Part shown: positions 5,765 to 12,912 of the stretch, piece by piece
Numbering within the stretch: the first letter of the stretch is position 1
Layout: each line of letters starts with the position of its first letter
The notes under the pieces: generated by a model
Seen by the model: only the letters and a program-made list of their open reading frames with translations
What the model was told of the DNA's origin: nothing
The model's database searches: none
From: SIG607 sp045586405
GTDB lineage: Bacteria > Bacillota > Clostridia > Oscillospirales > Acutalibacteraceae
DNA length: 28,500 nucleotides
NCBI GenBank assembly: GCA_045586405.1
Contig: JAZNAG010000056.1
Location: 1-28,500, forward strand
Direction of reading: 5' to 3'
Position numbers and translations under genes: made by a program

Positions 5765-5986
5765 TCACTTTGTAGCTAACAAGAAAATACAGCACCATAT
5801 AAAATGGTCTTTTAATTCTTGCGGTGTATAGCCGTTTGTGTTGTCGCTGCTAATAATCAGAGTACAGTTGCCCGCTTGATTACTGTAGCTTATATCAAAG
5901 TTAAAGAATGATTTACCCTGCATTTTAGCTTTTATGCTCTCGCAGTCTCTTTCTGAGAAATAGCCGTCAATAGTAGTCTGTAACAT
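5765..5986 (-). CDS. hypothetical protein, 73 aa (reversed cassette, gene 2)
   Basis: It is on the minus strand; AAGGGGGGC lies before its ATG (5984-5986). It starts MLQTTIDGYFSERDCESIKAK and has NCTLIISSDNTNGYTPQELKDHFIWCC near the end. Strand-helix-strand layout is likely, with four Cys (DC, NC, CC). It resembles widespread small proteins of gut Firmicute phages, but I know no function. It lies 12 bases after the 56-aa gene. Confidence 0.65.
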   Translation of the reverse strand: MLQTTIDGYFSERDCESIKAKMQGKSFFNFDISYSNQAGNCTLIISSDNTNGYTPQELKDHFIWCCIFLLATK

Positions 5987-5998
5987 TTTAAGCCCCCC

Positions 5999-6169
5999 TT
6001 AATTGTAATATAAAGATGTGATACTATACCTTGCACAAAATGGGTTTTTGTCTAAAAAGAGCTTGCCGAACAATTTAGCCCTTTTGCGGGTTTTGAAACT
6101 GTAGCCCTTTATTTTGCATTTTCTACCCCTGCCAAAACGGGCGATAATCTCAAAGTCTTTGTTTTTCAT
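5999..6169 (-). CDS. small basic protein, 56 aa (reversed cassette, gene 1)
   Basis: It is on the minus strand: ATG at 6167-6169, TAA at 5999-6001, ribosome site GAAAGGCGG upstream. The product starts MKNKDFEIIARFGRGRKCKIK and continues with a strongly basic stretch (YSFKTRKRAKLFGKLFLDKN), two Cys and an aromatic end. The charge suggests nucleic-acid or membrane-surface binding. No family is recognised. It is first in the reversed operon, directly behind the promoter at 6200-6227. Confidence 0.6.
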   Translation of the reverse strand: MKNKDFEIIARFGRGRKCKIKGYSFKTRKRAKLFGKLFLDKNPFCARYSITSLYYN

Positions 6170-6199
6170 AATATAACCGCCTTTCTATATTGTACTTAT

Positions 6200-6227
6200 A
6201 TTATATCACAAATGCAGTACTATTCAA
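6200..6227 (-). promoter_or_regulatory. minus-strand promoter of the reversed cassette
   Basis: Read on the minus strand: TTGAAT (6227-6222), 16 bases, TATAAT (6205-6200), with TGA directly before the -10 (extended -10). It lies 31 bases before the first reversed gene and is divergent from the promoter at 6260-6304. Confidence 0.7.
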
Positions 6228-6259
6228 TTCGCAGAATAGCCAAAAATAAGGGCAAAACT

Positions 6260-6304
6260 TTGTGCATTATGTCAATATACATTATCTTACAAATGTGTTA
6301 TAAT
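6260..6304 (+). promoter_or_regulatory. promoter with shared upstream element (copy B)
   Basis: TATAAT at 6299-6304 with TGT just before it (extended -10) and only a weak -35. TTGTGCATTATGTCAATA starts at 6260, again with exactly 33 bases between its first hexamer TTGTGC and the -10, as at 3426 and 11449. It drives the gene at 6336. Confidence 0.65.
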
Positions 6305-6335
6305 ATAGTCACAAAAGAAAGAGAGGTTATACAAT

Positions 6336-6626
6336 ATGAAATTGCGAAAAATTAGAAATGTAGAAATTTCAGTTTGTGCAGGCGAACAAAAAGTAGCTTA
6401 TAACTTTGCGTCAATGCTTTATGATGTACAGATAAGCACAGAGAAAGCAGTTGAGCTGATAAGAGAGAGTACAGCAAAAAAAGAGTTTAGAGGCTATAAC
6501 ATAGAGGCTATTGTTACAGCTTTTATAAATGGCTTTGAGCAGTACAGAGAACTCAAATATCACATATTGACAAGTTATAAAGAAATAGGCGATATATTCA
6601 AGTTAAAAGAGGGGGCGACAAAATGA
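6336..6626 (+). CDS. hypothetical protein, 96 aa
   Basis: It starts at ATG 6336 with AGAGAGGTT upstream and its own promoter (copy B) about 30 bases before. The product is mostly helical and basic: MKLRKIRNVEISVCAGEQK, then a region (YDVQISTEKAVELIRES) and a C-terminal helix pair (AFINGFEQYRELKYHILTSYKEIGDIF). No family is recognised. It overlaps the next small gene (ATGA). With that gene it forms a two-gene unit that ends at the terminator before terL. Confidence 0.65.
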   Translation: MKLRKIRNVEISVCAGEQKVAYNFASMLYDVQISTEKAVELIRESTAKKEFRGYNIEAIVTAFINGFEQYRELKYHILTSYKEIGDIFKLKEGATK

Positions 6627-6733
6627 GAGAGCCAAGTTTATTAGATGAATTATACGGTAAAAGGTTTGTTAATAGAATGAGACGCAGAGACAAAATAAAG
6701 AAGTTTTTTCGTAAGTTATTCAAGGTGAAGTAA
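6623..6733 (+). CDS. very small basic protein, 36 aa
   Basis: ATG 6623 lies in the stop of the previous gene (ATGA), with AGAGGGGGCGAC upstream; TAA at 6731-6733. The product is an amphipathic, highly basic helix: MREPSLLDELYGKRF then RMRRRDKIKKFFRKLFKVK. It may bind nucleic acid or membranes. The terminator begins three bases later. Confidence 0.55.
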   Translation: MREPSLLDELYGKRFVNRMRRRDKIKKFFRKLFKVK

Positions 6734-6735
6734 AA

Positions 6736-6787
6736 ACAAACATACAAAAGCAGCTTGCAAGTGTGCAGGCTGTTTTTTTATGTTTGT
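6736..6787 (+). terminator. intrinsic terminator before the large terminase
   Basis: CAGCTTGC (6751-6758) pairs with GCAGGCTG (6765-6772) with one G-T pair, followed by seven T (6773-6779). Outer arms ACAAACATA (6736-6744) and TATGTTTGT (6779-6787) extend the stem. The terL ribosome site follows at once. Confidence 0.8.
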
Positions 6788-6806
6788 TTGCAGGTGGTGA
6801 GCGACT

Positions 6807-8033
6807 ATAGATATTAATGTTAAAATAAACCCCGCTTATTTACCGTATATAGACAAGGAACAGTTTGTGCAGATTTTCTTCGGCGGTGCGTCAAGCGGTA
6901 AAAGTTACTTTTTAGGCCAGAAAATAGCCTTAGACAATCTGAACGGCTGTAATTACCTATGTTGTAGAAATGTAGCCTCCACAATGAGAAATAGCGTATT
7001 TAACGAGGTTATGAAAGCAATATCAAATATGGGCTTGTTACCGTATTACAAGATAAACCGCTCGGATATGGTAATTACTAACCTGATGAACAATAAACAG
7101 ATTTTGTTCTCAGGACTTGATAACCCCGAAAAAATCAAGTCTGTTACACCTATTGACGGCGTTATAGAGAGAATATTTGTAGAAGAAGCAACGGAAATCA
7201 AATATTCAGCATATAAGCAGCTCACAAAGCGTTTGCGTGGTAAGAGTGACCACAGCAAATGCGTTATTTTGGCATTTAACCCGATTTTGAAAAGTCATTG
7301 GATATATCAGAACTTCTTTAATAATTGGGTAGACGGCAAAAACAACTATGAAGATGATAATTTATCAATCTTAAAGACAACATACAAGGATAATATGTTT
7401 TTGACCGAAAACGACAGGCGGCAGCTTGAAAATGAAAGTGACCCATATTTCTATAATGTGTATTCCCTCGGAAATTGGGGAATACTCGGCAATGTTATTT
7501 TCAAGAATTGGCGAGTTGAGGATTTAAGCGACCAAATACCGCAGTTTGACAGAATATACAACGGGCTTGACTTTGGTTACAGCTCAGACCCTAACGCATT
7601 AATAAGGGTGCATTTAGACAAGAAGCGGAAAAAGATATATGTCTTTGAAGAATTATATCAAGCGGGTATGTCTGATGATGAGCTTGTTTATTGGTGCAAG
7701 AAAATGATAGGAAATCAATATGTTACTTGCGATAGTGCAGAACCGAAAACTATTGATTATTTAGTAAGAGAGGGAGTAAATGCTGTTGGTACTGTAAAAG
7801 GTGCTGACAGCATTAATCGTGGTATCAGGTGGCTACAAGGCTATGAGATTATTATTGATGTAAGGTGTCAAAACTTCAAAAATGAAATCGAGCAGTACCA
7901 TTGGAAAGAAGATAAATTCGGAAATCCTATGGCAATACCTGTAGACGCAAATAACCACTTATTAGACGCTTTACGGTATGCCCTTTGTGATGAAATCTTA
8001 GCGGCAGAAGTAACAGCAGGAAAGAGGTTGTGA
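6807..8033 (+). CDS. terL: terminase large subunit, 408 aa, apparent ATA start
   Basis: ATPase-nuclease motor that packages phage DNA into the prohead. Walker A is GGASSGKS (26-33), Walker B about IFVEEA (123-128), and the RNase H-like nuclease has GLDFGYSSDP (253-262, Asp 255), TCDSAEP (308-314) and DANNHLLDALRYAL (380-393). It is of the PBSX/T4 phage-terminase-2 type. The first ATG/GTG/TTG in frame (GTG 6867) would start only five residues before Walker A and delete the family-typical N-terminus INPAYLPYIDKEQFVQIF, which is encoded upstream in the same frame. CAGGTGGTGA (6791-6800) lies six bases before ATA 6807; ATT 6813 is the other candidate. The product then starts (M)DINVKINPAYLPY. A non-standard start is inferred; the family is certain. 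Confidence 0.95.
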   Translation: MDINVKINPAYLPYIDKEQFVQIFFGGASSGKSYFLGQKIALDNLNGCNYLCCRNVASTMRNSVFNEVMKAISNMGLLPYYKINRSDMVITNLMNNKQILFSGLDNPEKIKSVTPIDGVIERIFVEEATEIKYSAYKQLTKRLRGKSDHSKCVILAFNPILKSHWIYQNFFNNWVDGKNNYEDDNLSILKTTYKDNMFLTENDRRQLENESDPYFYNVYSLGNWGILGNVIFKNWRVEDLSDQIPQFDRIYNGLDFGYSSDPNALIRVHLDKKRKKIYVFEELYQAGMSDDELVYWCKKMIGNQYVTCDSAEPKTIDYLVREGVNAVGTVKGADSINRGIRWLQGYEIIIDVRCQNFKNEIEQYHWKEDKFGNPMAIPVDANNHLLDALRYALCDEILAAEVTAGKRL

Positions 8034-8034
8034 T

Positions 8035-8172
8035 ATGTGTTCTCATATATGGCTAAAAATTAATGATGTATTTGTTTGTCAACGGTGCGGGCTGACAAGG
8101 ACACACGACGGCAAGATACTATTTGACAGAAAACTACCAAATTATAAACCTAAGAAAAGGAAGCGTAAATAA
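8035..8172 (+). CDS. small zinc-ribbon-like protein, 45 aa
   Basis: It starts at ATG 8035, one base after terL, with AGAGGTTGTGAT upstream, and its TAA shares a base with the portal ATG. MCSHIWLKI, then VCQRCGLTRTH gives C2, H4, C15, C18, a possible zinc site, followed by a basic tail (KPKKRKRK). Similar small CSHxW...CxRCG proteins are common between terminase and portal in Firmicute phages; the function is unknown. Confidence 0.7.
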   Translation: MCSHIWLKINDVFVCQRCGLTRTHDGKILFDRKLPNYKPKKRKRK

Positions 8173-9785
8173 TGGCAAGAACATTACAACAGTTATATCC
8201 TGATTATTCCGCAGAGATAAAGGAAATCAAGGAAAACGGTATATCAGAGAGTTTGCTTCAAAAAATCATAGCAAAGCATAAATACAATGCACTTTATAAC
8301 AGAAAGTTGTATAAACGCTATATGAATATTGAGGGAGCAGTTCCTATTCACGAAAGACAACCCCGTTTTGATGAAGAAAACCCGATTAATAATAAAATCA
8401 ACAATGACTTCTTTAGTGAAATTGTGGATTTTAAGACAGGTTATTTTGCGGGTAAGCCCTTTACATACGGTTATAGCAAGGGTGACGAGGCAGAACAGGA
8501 CACAGGCGGCGATATGGCGGTAGATGTAGCAGCAAGAACAGTTACAGACTTTACCACAAGAAACAATATGTACGGCTGCGATATGGAATTAACAAAGTAT
8601 GCGGGTATTTACGGTTATGCGGGCAGACTTTGTTATATTGACCCTGACGGCAAAGAGAGAGTTATGCCCGTACACGGATATGAAACTATTATTCTATCAA
8701 ATACAGACATTTCTGAGCCTGAGTATGCAGTTCGCTATTATTATGTAACCAACTTAAACGGCACTAAGACTTGGACGGTTGAATTTTACGATAATGAGAA
8801 CATTTATACATATTCAGGATATTTAAGTCTTTTGAAGCTCGAAAGTAAAGAGCCTCATTTGTTCGATTATTGCCCGTTACAGGGAATTGCGAACAATAAA
8901 GAAATGATGGGCGACGCCGAAAAGGTACTCTCTCTGATTGATGATTATGACAAGGTGCTTTCGGATAACTCAAATGAGGTTGAGGCTTTTGTTCACGCCT
9001 ATTTGATTTTTGAGGGTTTGCGTATTGATAAAGAAACAATAGAAGAAGGACAGAAAACAGGTTCTTACAATTTCCCCGCAACAGGCACACAGCAGGGCAA
9101 GGCGTATTTCTTGACTAAAAACATTAATGACGCATTTACAGAACATCACTTAGGACGAATTGAAGATAATATATATCGTTTCTCTCGCACTCCTAACCTT
9201 TCTGACGAAACTTTTGGAGCTGCAAGTGGAGTAAGTCTCAAATTCAAATTACACGGCTTAGAGACTAAATGCGGTATGTTTCAGGCAAAGATGATGGACG
9301 CTGCACAATATATGTGGAAAGTTCTTGCAAGTTCTTGGAATAAAAAGAAAATTTCTATTGACCCTTTGCATATAACAATCGAGTTTAAGCGTAATTTCCC
9401 GCTTGATACTCTCAATGAGGCACAAACAGCACAGGCACTTAAAAATATCGGTATGCCTGATGAATTTATCTATAGTCAGTTATCCTTTGTTGATGATGTT
9501 GACGCTATTATGGAAATGAAAGAAAACGAGCAAAGCGATATAACTTCTTTATATGAAGATGAAGAAGATACTCCTGATGTTGGCATTAACGACAAAAATA
9601 TGTACAAAGTTACAAGTGTACTCGGACAACTTAAAAGAGGACAGATAACAAGAAGCGTTGCAATCAGAATTTTAACAGGTTTAGGCTTTAGAGAAGAAAA
9701 CGCAGAGACCCTTGTTGAAGAAAACATAGAAGAAGCGGAAAAAGAGAAAAAGGCGAAAAAGACAGAAGAAACAGTAAAACTCTGA
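8172..9785 (+). CDS. portal protein, SPP1 gp6-like, 537 aa
   Basis: It forms the ring at the capsid vertex through which DNA passes and on which the terminase docks. The N-terminal half (YPDYSAEIKEIKENGISE, then YKRYMNIEGAVPIHERQP, NNDFFSEIVDFKTGYFAGKP) matches the SPP1 gp6-like portal family: the NKINNDF-F-x-EIVD-x-K-x-GYFAGKP stretch is the usual family signature. A region at about 255-275 (EKVLSLIDDYDKVLSDNSNE) and GLETKCGMFQAKM further on also fit. The C-terminus is acidic then Lys/Glu-rich (EEAEKEKKAKKTEET). Length is normal. It is followed by the minor head gene, as expected. Confidence 0.95.
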   Translation: MARTLQQLYPDYSAEIKEIKENGISESLLQKIIAKHKYNALYNRKLYKRYMNIEGAVPIHERQPRFDEENPINNKINNDFFSEIVDFKTGYFAGKPFTYGYSKGDEAEQDTGGDMAVDVAARTVTDFTTRNNMYGCDMELTKYAGIYGYAGRLCYIDPDGKERVMPVHGYETIILSNTDISEPEYAVRYYYVTNLNGTKTWTVEFYDNENIYTYSGYLSLLKLESKEPHLFDYCPLQGIANNKEMMGDAEKVLSLIDDYDKVLSDNSNEVEAFVHAYLIFEGLRIDKETIEEGQKTGSYNFPATGTQQGKAYFLTKNINDAFTEHHLGRIEDNIYRFSRTPNLSDETFGAASGVSLKFKLHGLETKCGMFQAKMMDAAQYMWKVLASSWNKKKISIDPLHITIEFKRNFPLDTLNEAQTAQALKNIGMPDEFIYSQLSFVDDVDAIMEMKENEQSDITSLYEDEEDTPDVGINDKNMYKVTSVLGQLKRGQITRSVAIRILTGLGFREENAETLVEENIEEAEKEKKAKKTEETVKL

Positions 9786-9817
9786 TTTTCTAACTTTTAT
9801 CGAAAGGGGGCGTTATA

Positions 9818-11422
9818 TTGTCGAAGTCTGAAACAAGCCTTGCAGAGCTTTTATATGATATAAGGCGTATTGAGGAACATAGAGAGAAACTATCAGAGAA
9901 GAAAATACGAAAAATCTATAAAAGTCTAATGAGAGACCTGAGAATATTTTTAGCTGAGGGATATGAAAAGTACGCAGACACAGACGGGCGTTTCTATCTT
10001 TCGTATTTAGACGCACAAAATCAGAGAGCAAAATTCTTGGAAGAAATAGTATCTAATGTTGACGGTATATCGCCACAGATAAGAGAGGAAATAATATCTC
10101 TTGTTGATGAAACATACAGTAGTTGTTATATCGGTATGTCCGAGGCGGTGAAGAAAGCACAACAAAGCGGTACATTAGCGGCGATAACTCAGGATATAGA
10201 TGTGCAACCTGATGTTTTGGCTCAGGCTGTAAATAACAATATCGGTAAATTAACTTTACCTGCTGTATTGGAGAAAAGCCGTCACGCTATAATTTACGAT
10301 ATACAACAAATTTTAGTAACAGGATTAACAAACGGCGACAGATACGACCAAATGATTAAGCGTGTTTCTAAAGTGTTATCGGGTGATAATGGTAGTGGCG
10401 GCTATTATGGAAAAGCAGTAAATATTGTACGCACCGAAAGTCACAGAAATGTTGAAAACGGCTTTATGGATTGTGCAGAGCGTATTCAAGAGGGTGTAGA
10501 GGGTAGCGACTTTATTTATGCTGTTACTTGGCGAACAATGCAAGATGAAAGGGTAAGACCGCAAATCCGCTACAAAACCAAAAGCGGGTGGAAAACTAAA
10601 ATCAGCAAAAACGGAGCAGACCATACGAAAATGGAGGGCGTTACCGTTAAAGTTGGTGATATGTTCACTTTTAGCGACGGAGTAAAAACGAAAAATCCGA
10701 GCAGAAGCGGTTATGCCCGTCACGATTGTAATTGCAGATGTTTTCTTGAATATAACCTTATGACTTTAGAAGAATTTGAGGCAGCTACCAAAAAAGCAGT
10801 AAATACAGCAAGTGTTCACAAATCAATAAAACGGTTAATGAACGAAAGCGGAATACCTGATGTAGATTTACAAAGAACAACAGACGCAACGGCTTTTGAC
10901 AATGCAATTCAAAGAGCTATAAAGTCTCAGCCCGTGGGCGGTTGTGTTGACGCTCACCCGTTAGAAGAATTACAGGAATTTAAGCTATTTCTATCAAGTA
11001 ATCAAATGGCGGGCGTTGCTGTTAAACCTGACGGCGATATTACAGCAGTATTCAAGAATTTTGAGTTTAAGCAGCGGGGAGCAGTAAGCGACCTCATTAT
11101 TACAGCAAGAGCAAACGGTGGCGTAAAAATGGACTGTTACGGTGTAGGGCTTGTAAATATGTATGAGCGTTGCGGATATGTACCCGTTGCCCGTGTTGCT
11201 TTTAACCCCGATTATGTGAGTGACCCTTATTTATTACAGACCCGTCCTGATGTTTATGTAATGATGAAAAACACAGATGATATAGAAACTGTAATAAGAA
11301 CAAACGCAGCAAAAGGATATAAACTATCTTCTCAGGCAGAATTAGACGGTTTACCGACTTTTGAATATGACGACGCTCTGAGTTATAGAGACAAACTTTT
11401 GGGTGAACAAGAAAACAGGTAA
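9818..11422 (+). CDS. minor head protein (Mu F/SPP1 gp7-like) with extra C-terminal GNAT-like domain, 534 aa
   Basis: TTG start at 9818 after GAAAGGGGGCG. Residues ~1-180 are helical. Residues ~180-320 form the Mu F-like minor head domain: ILVTGLTNGDRYDQM, then VRTESHRNVENG (the R-T-E-x-x-R motif), TWRTMQDERVR, and HDCNCRCFLEY near 302-311. This part attaches inside or at the portal vertex and helps morphogenesis. Residues ~365-500 are extra: AGVAVKPDGDITAVFKN, GAVSDLIITARANGGVKMDC, GLVNMYERCGYVPVARVAFN fit the strand-helix-strand order of a GNAT acetyltransferase-type fold. Head proteins with C-terminal effector domains are known in phages. The GNAT assignment is by eye. Confidence 0.85.
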   Translation: MSKSETSLAELLYDIRRIEEHREKLSEKKIRKIYKSLMRDLRIFLAEGYEKYADTDGRFYLSYLDAQNQRAKFLEEIVSNVDGISPQIREEIISLVDETYSSCYIGMSEAVKKAQQSGTLAAITQDIDVQPDVLAQAVNNNIGKLTLPAVLEKSRHAIIYDIQQILVTGLTNGDRYDQMIKRVSKVLSGDNGSGGYYGKAVNIVRTESHRNVENGFMDCAERIQEGVEGSDFIYAVTWRTMQDERVRPQIRYKTKSGWKTKISKNGADHTKMEGVTVKVGDMFTFSDGVKTKNPSRSGYARHDCNCRCFLEYNLMTLEEFEAATKKAVNTASVHKSIKRLMNESGIPDVDLQRTTDATAFDNAIQRAIKSQPVGGCVDAHPLEELQEFKLFLSSNQMAGVAVKPDGDITAVFKNFEFKQRGAVSDLIITARANGGVKMDCYGVGLVNMYERCGYVPVARVAFNPDYVSDPYLLQTRPDVYVMMKNTDDIETVIRTNAAKGYKLSSQAELDGLPTFEYDDALSYRDKLLGEQENR

Positions 11423-11448
11423 AATTGCACAATTACGATTTTGAAATT

Positions 11449-11493
11449 TTGTGTATTATATCAATATCATTTGAAAGTAAAAAGTGCTATAAT
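11449..11493 (+). promoter_or_regulatory. promoter with shared upstream element (copy C)
   Basis: TATAAT at 11488-11493 with TGC before it (extended -10) and no good -35. TTGTGTATTATATCAATA starts at 11449, with exactly 33 bases between its first hexamer TTGTGT and the -10. It is a near copy of copy B and drives the small gene at 11511. Confidence 0.65.
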
Positions 11494-11510
11494 GGTATAG
11501 AGGTGATAAT

Positions 11511-11729
11511 ATGCGTTTAGACGAATTTGACCGCAAATTCAAAGGCAAGACGGCAGATGAAATTATCTCAATTCTTGAAGAACAATACAAAGGCGATACA
11601 GACGCTTTAGAAGATATTGAACGAGCAAAGAAAAATATTGAATATATCAAACAACAGAAAGAGTACAAAGGGCAAACTCCGAGGCAATGTGCTTTAGAGT
11701 TGGCGGGTACTTTAGAATATTGGAGCTAA
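11511..11729 (+). CDS. hypothetical acidic protein, 72 aa
   Basis: It starts at ATG 11511 with GAGGTGATAAT just before and its own promoter (copy C). The product is all helical and charged: MRLDEFDRKFKGKTADEIIS, EEQYKGDTDALEDIERAKKN, ending YKGQTPRQCALELAGTLEYW. There is no membrane segment and one Cys. No family is recognised. It interrupts the head module, between minor head and scaffold genes, and seems to be separately regulated. Confidence 0.6.
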   Translation: MRLDEFDRKFKGKTADEIISILEEQYKGDTDALEDIERAKKNIEYIKQQKEYKGQTPRQCALELAGTLEYWS

Positions 11730-11796
11730 TGAGTTCATATTAATATACCTTTCTGAAATAAAAAACATTGTCACGGCACAGGATTGGTTATGTTTC

Positions 11797-11824
11797 TTGT
11801 TTTGCAAGTTTTATAGACCATAAT
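11797..11824 (+). promoter_or_regulatory. possible promoter before scaffold gene
   Basis: TTGTTT (11797-11802), 16 bases, CATAAT (11819-11824). The match is modest, in an AT-rich gap of 207 bases (11730-11936) that otherwise holds only the terminator at 11843-11871. Confidence 0.3.
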
Positions 11825-11842
11825 TTCATATTGATAAAATTT

Positions 11843-11871
11843 AGAGCTATCTACAGGGTAGCTCTTTTTTT
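11843..11871 (+). terminator. intrinsic terminator before the scaffold gene
   Basis: AGAGCTATC (11843-11851) pairs with GGTAGCTCT (11857-11865) around loop TACAG, with one G-T pair, followed by a T-run. It ends transcripts of the gene at 11511 or attenuates those entering the scaffold and capsid genes. Confidence 0.8.
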
Positions 11872-11936
11872 ATATTCAAAAAGCTATCTATAAGGTGGCA
11901 AACAAAAATTTCTATAAGGAATTGGAGGAAAACAAA

Positions 11937-12599
11937 ATGGCAGAAAATGCAGCAAATTCAACAACTGCGACAACTGCAACAGAGGTTACAACCTCAACAG
12001 AGGCTACAAACCCAACAACAGAAAGCAGCTCTACACAGGAAGCACAGGTAACACAGGAAACTTCCAAACCTCTTACAGCAGAAGATGTTGAAAGAATGGT
12101 GCAATCAGGAGTTGACAAAGCAACAGCCGAATACGGCAAAAAGATTTCAGCCTTGAAAAAGGAAAACGAAGAACTCAAGAGAAAAAATCTCTCAGACGAG
12201 GAAAGAAAAAACCTTGAAATAGCAGATAGAGACAATGCGTTGGCAGAGAGGGAACGAAAACTGAACGACAGAGAAAACAGAATATTTGCTTCAAAGGTTT
12301 TAAGAGAAGTCGGACTTGACGACGGAAGCACAAGGTCTCTTGAATTGGTTGACCTTGTTATGAGCGATACTGAGGAAAATATCGAAAAAAGAGCAAAAAC
12401 CCTCAAGAGCCTTGTTGACGCTTTGGTGAAATCTGAGGTAGAAAAAACATTTAGAACGCACGGCAGAGTTCCTAACGGTGCTAATATTTCTACTGAAAGC
12501 AAGGAAAGTGACTTAGCGGCAAGACTTGGCAAGGACAGGGCTGAACAGAATAAAAAGGCTAATGATGTTCTTAGTCATTATATAGGAGGTAAAAAGTAA
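11937..12599 (+). CDS. capsid scaffolding protein, DUF4355-like, 220 aa
   Basis: The start ATG 11937 follows TTGGAGGAAAAC; an earlier in-frame GTG (11895) overlaps a different AAGGTGG and is less likely. The N-terminus is a low-complexity Thr/Ala/Ser/Glu stretch (residues ~6-45). A long coiled coil spans ~50-130 (EDVERMVQSGVDKATAEYGKK, LKKENEELKRKNLSDEERKN, ERERKLNDRENRIFASKVL). After it, LREVGLDDGSTRSLELVDLV and EVEKTFRTHGRVPNG are the DUF4355 scaffold pattern. It builds the prohead with the major capsid protein two genes downstream and is probably lost or cut on maturation. Confidence 0.9.
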   Translation: MAENAANSTTATTATEVTTSTEATNPTTESSSTQEAQVTQETSKPLTAEDVERMVQSGVDKATAEYGKKISALKKENEELKRKNLSDEERKNLEIADRDNALAERERKLNDRENRIFASKVLREVGLDDGSTRSLELVDLVMSDTEENIEKRAKTLKSLVDALVKSEVEKTFRTHGRVPNGANISTESKESDLAARLGKDRAEQNKKANDVLSHYIGGKK

Positions 12600-12892
12600 T
12601 GAATTTTAAGACAACAAGCATTGCTCAGAGCAAAAACATTCTTGCAAACGACCATTATGTTGCAATGGAATATAATTGTTCTGAAATCGCAGCAAATGAA
12701 AAGGGCGTTATTCCCGCAGGCACATTTGTTCCCGCAAATGACGCAACAGCAATAGGCGTACTTCTCAATGATGTAGTACCCGCAGAAAATCCCAACGGTA
12801 CAGTAGTTATCCACGGATTTATCAGAACAGGTAAGCTGCCCGCAGCACCCGCAGATACGGTTGCTATTTCGCAGATTACATTTATTGACTAA
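12599..12892 (+). CDS. probable head decoration/stabilisation protein, 97 aa
   Basis: ATG at 12599 overlaps the scaffold stop (TAATG), with AGGAGGTAAAAAG upstream. The protein is mostly beta strand with small residues: EIAANEKGVIPAGTFVPAND, AIGVLLNDVVPAENPNGTVV, then IHGFIRTGKLP. Small G/A/P-rich beta proteins located between scaffold and capsid genes are usually capsid decoration proteins (lambda gpD-like place and size). The call rests on position, size and composition; no diagnostic motif is seen. Confidence 0.65.
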   Translation: MNFKTTSIAQSKNILANDHYVAMEYNCSEIAANEKGVIPAGTFVPANDATAIGVLLNDVVPAENPNGTVVIHGFIRTGKLPAAPADTVAISQITFID

Positions 12893-12912
12893 TTAAAGGA
12901 GGAATATAGGTA

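Noticed and set aside
6817..6828. ATG as a start for the large terminase
   Set aside because: It is out of frame with the terminase and reaches TAA after three codons.
11912..12532. 206-codon open frame on the minus strand over the scaffold gene
   Set aside because: It is the antisense shadow of a coiled-coil gene; its Ser/Leu-rich composition comes from reading Lys/Glu codons in reverse.
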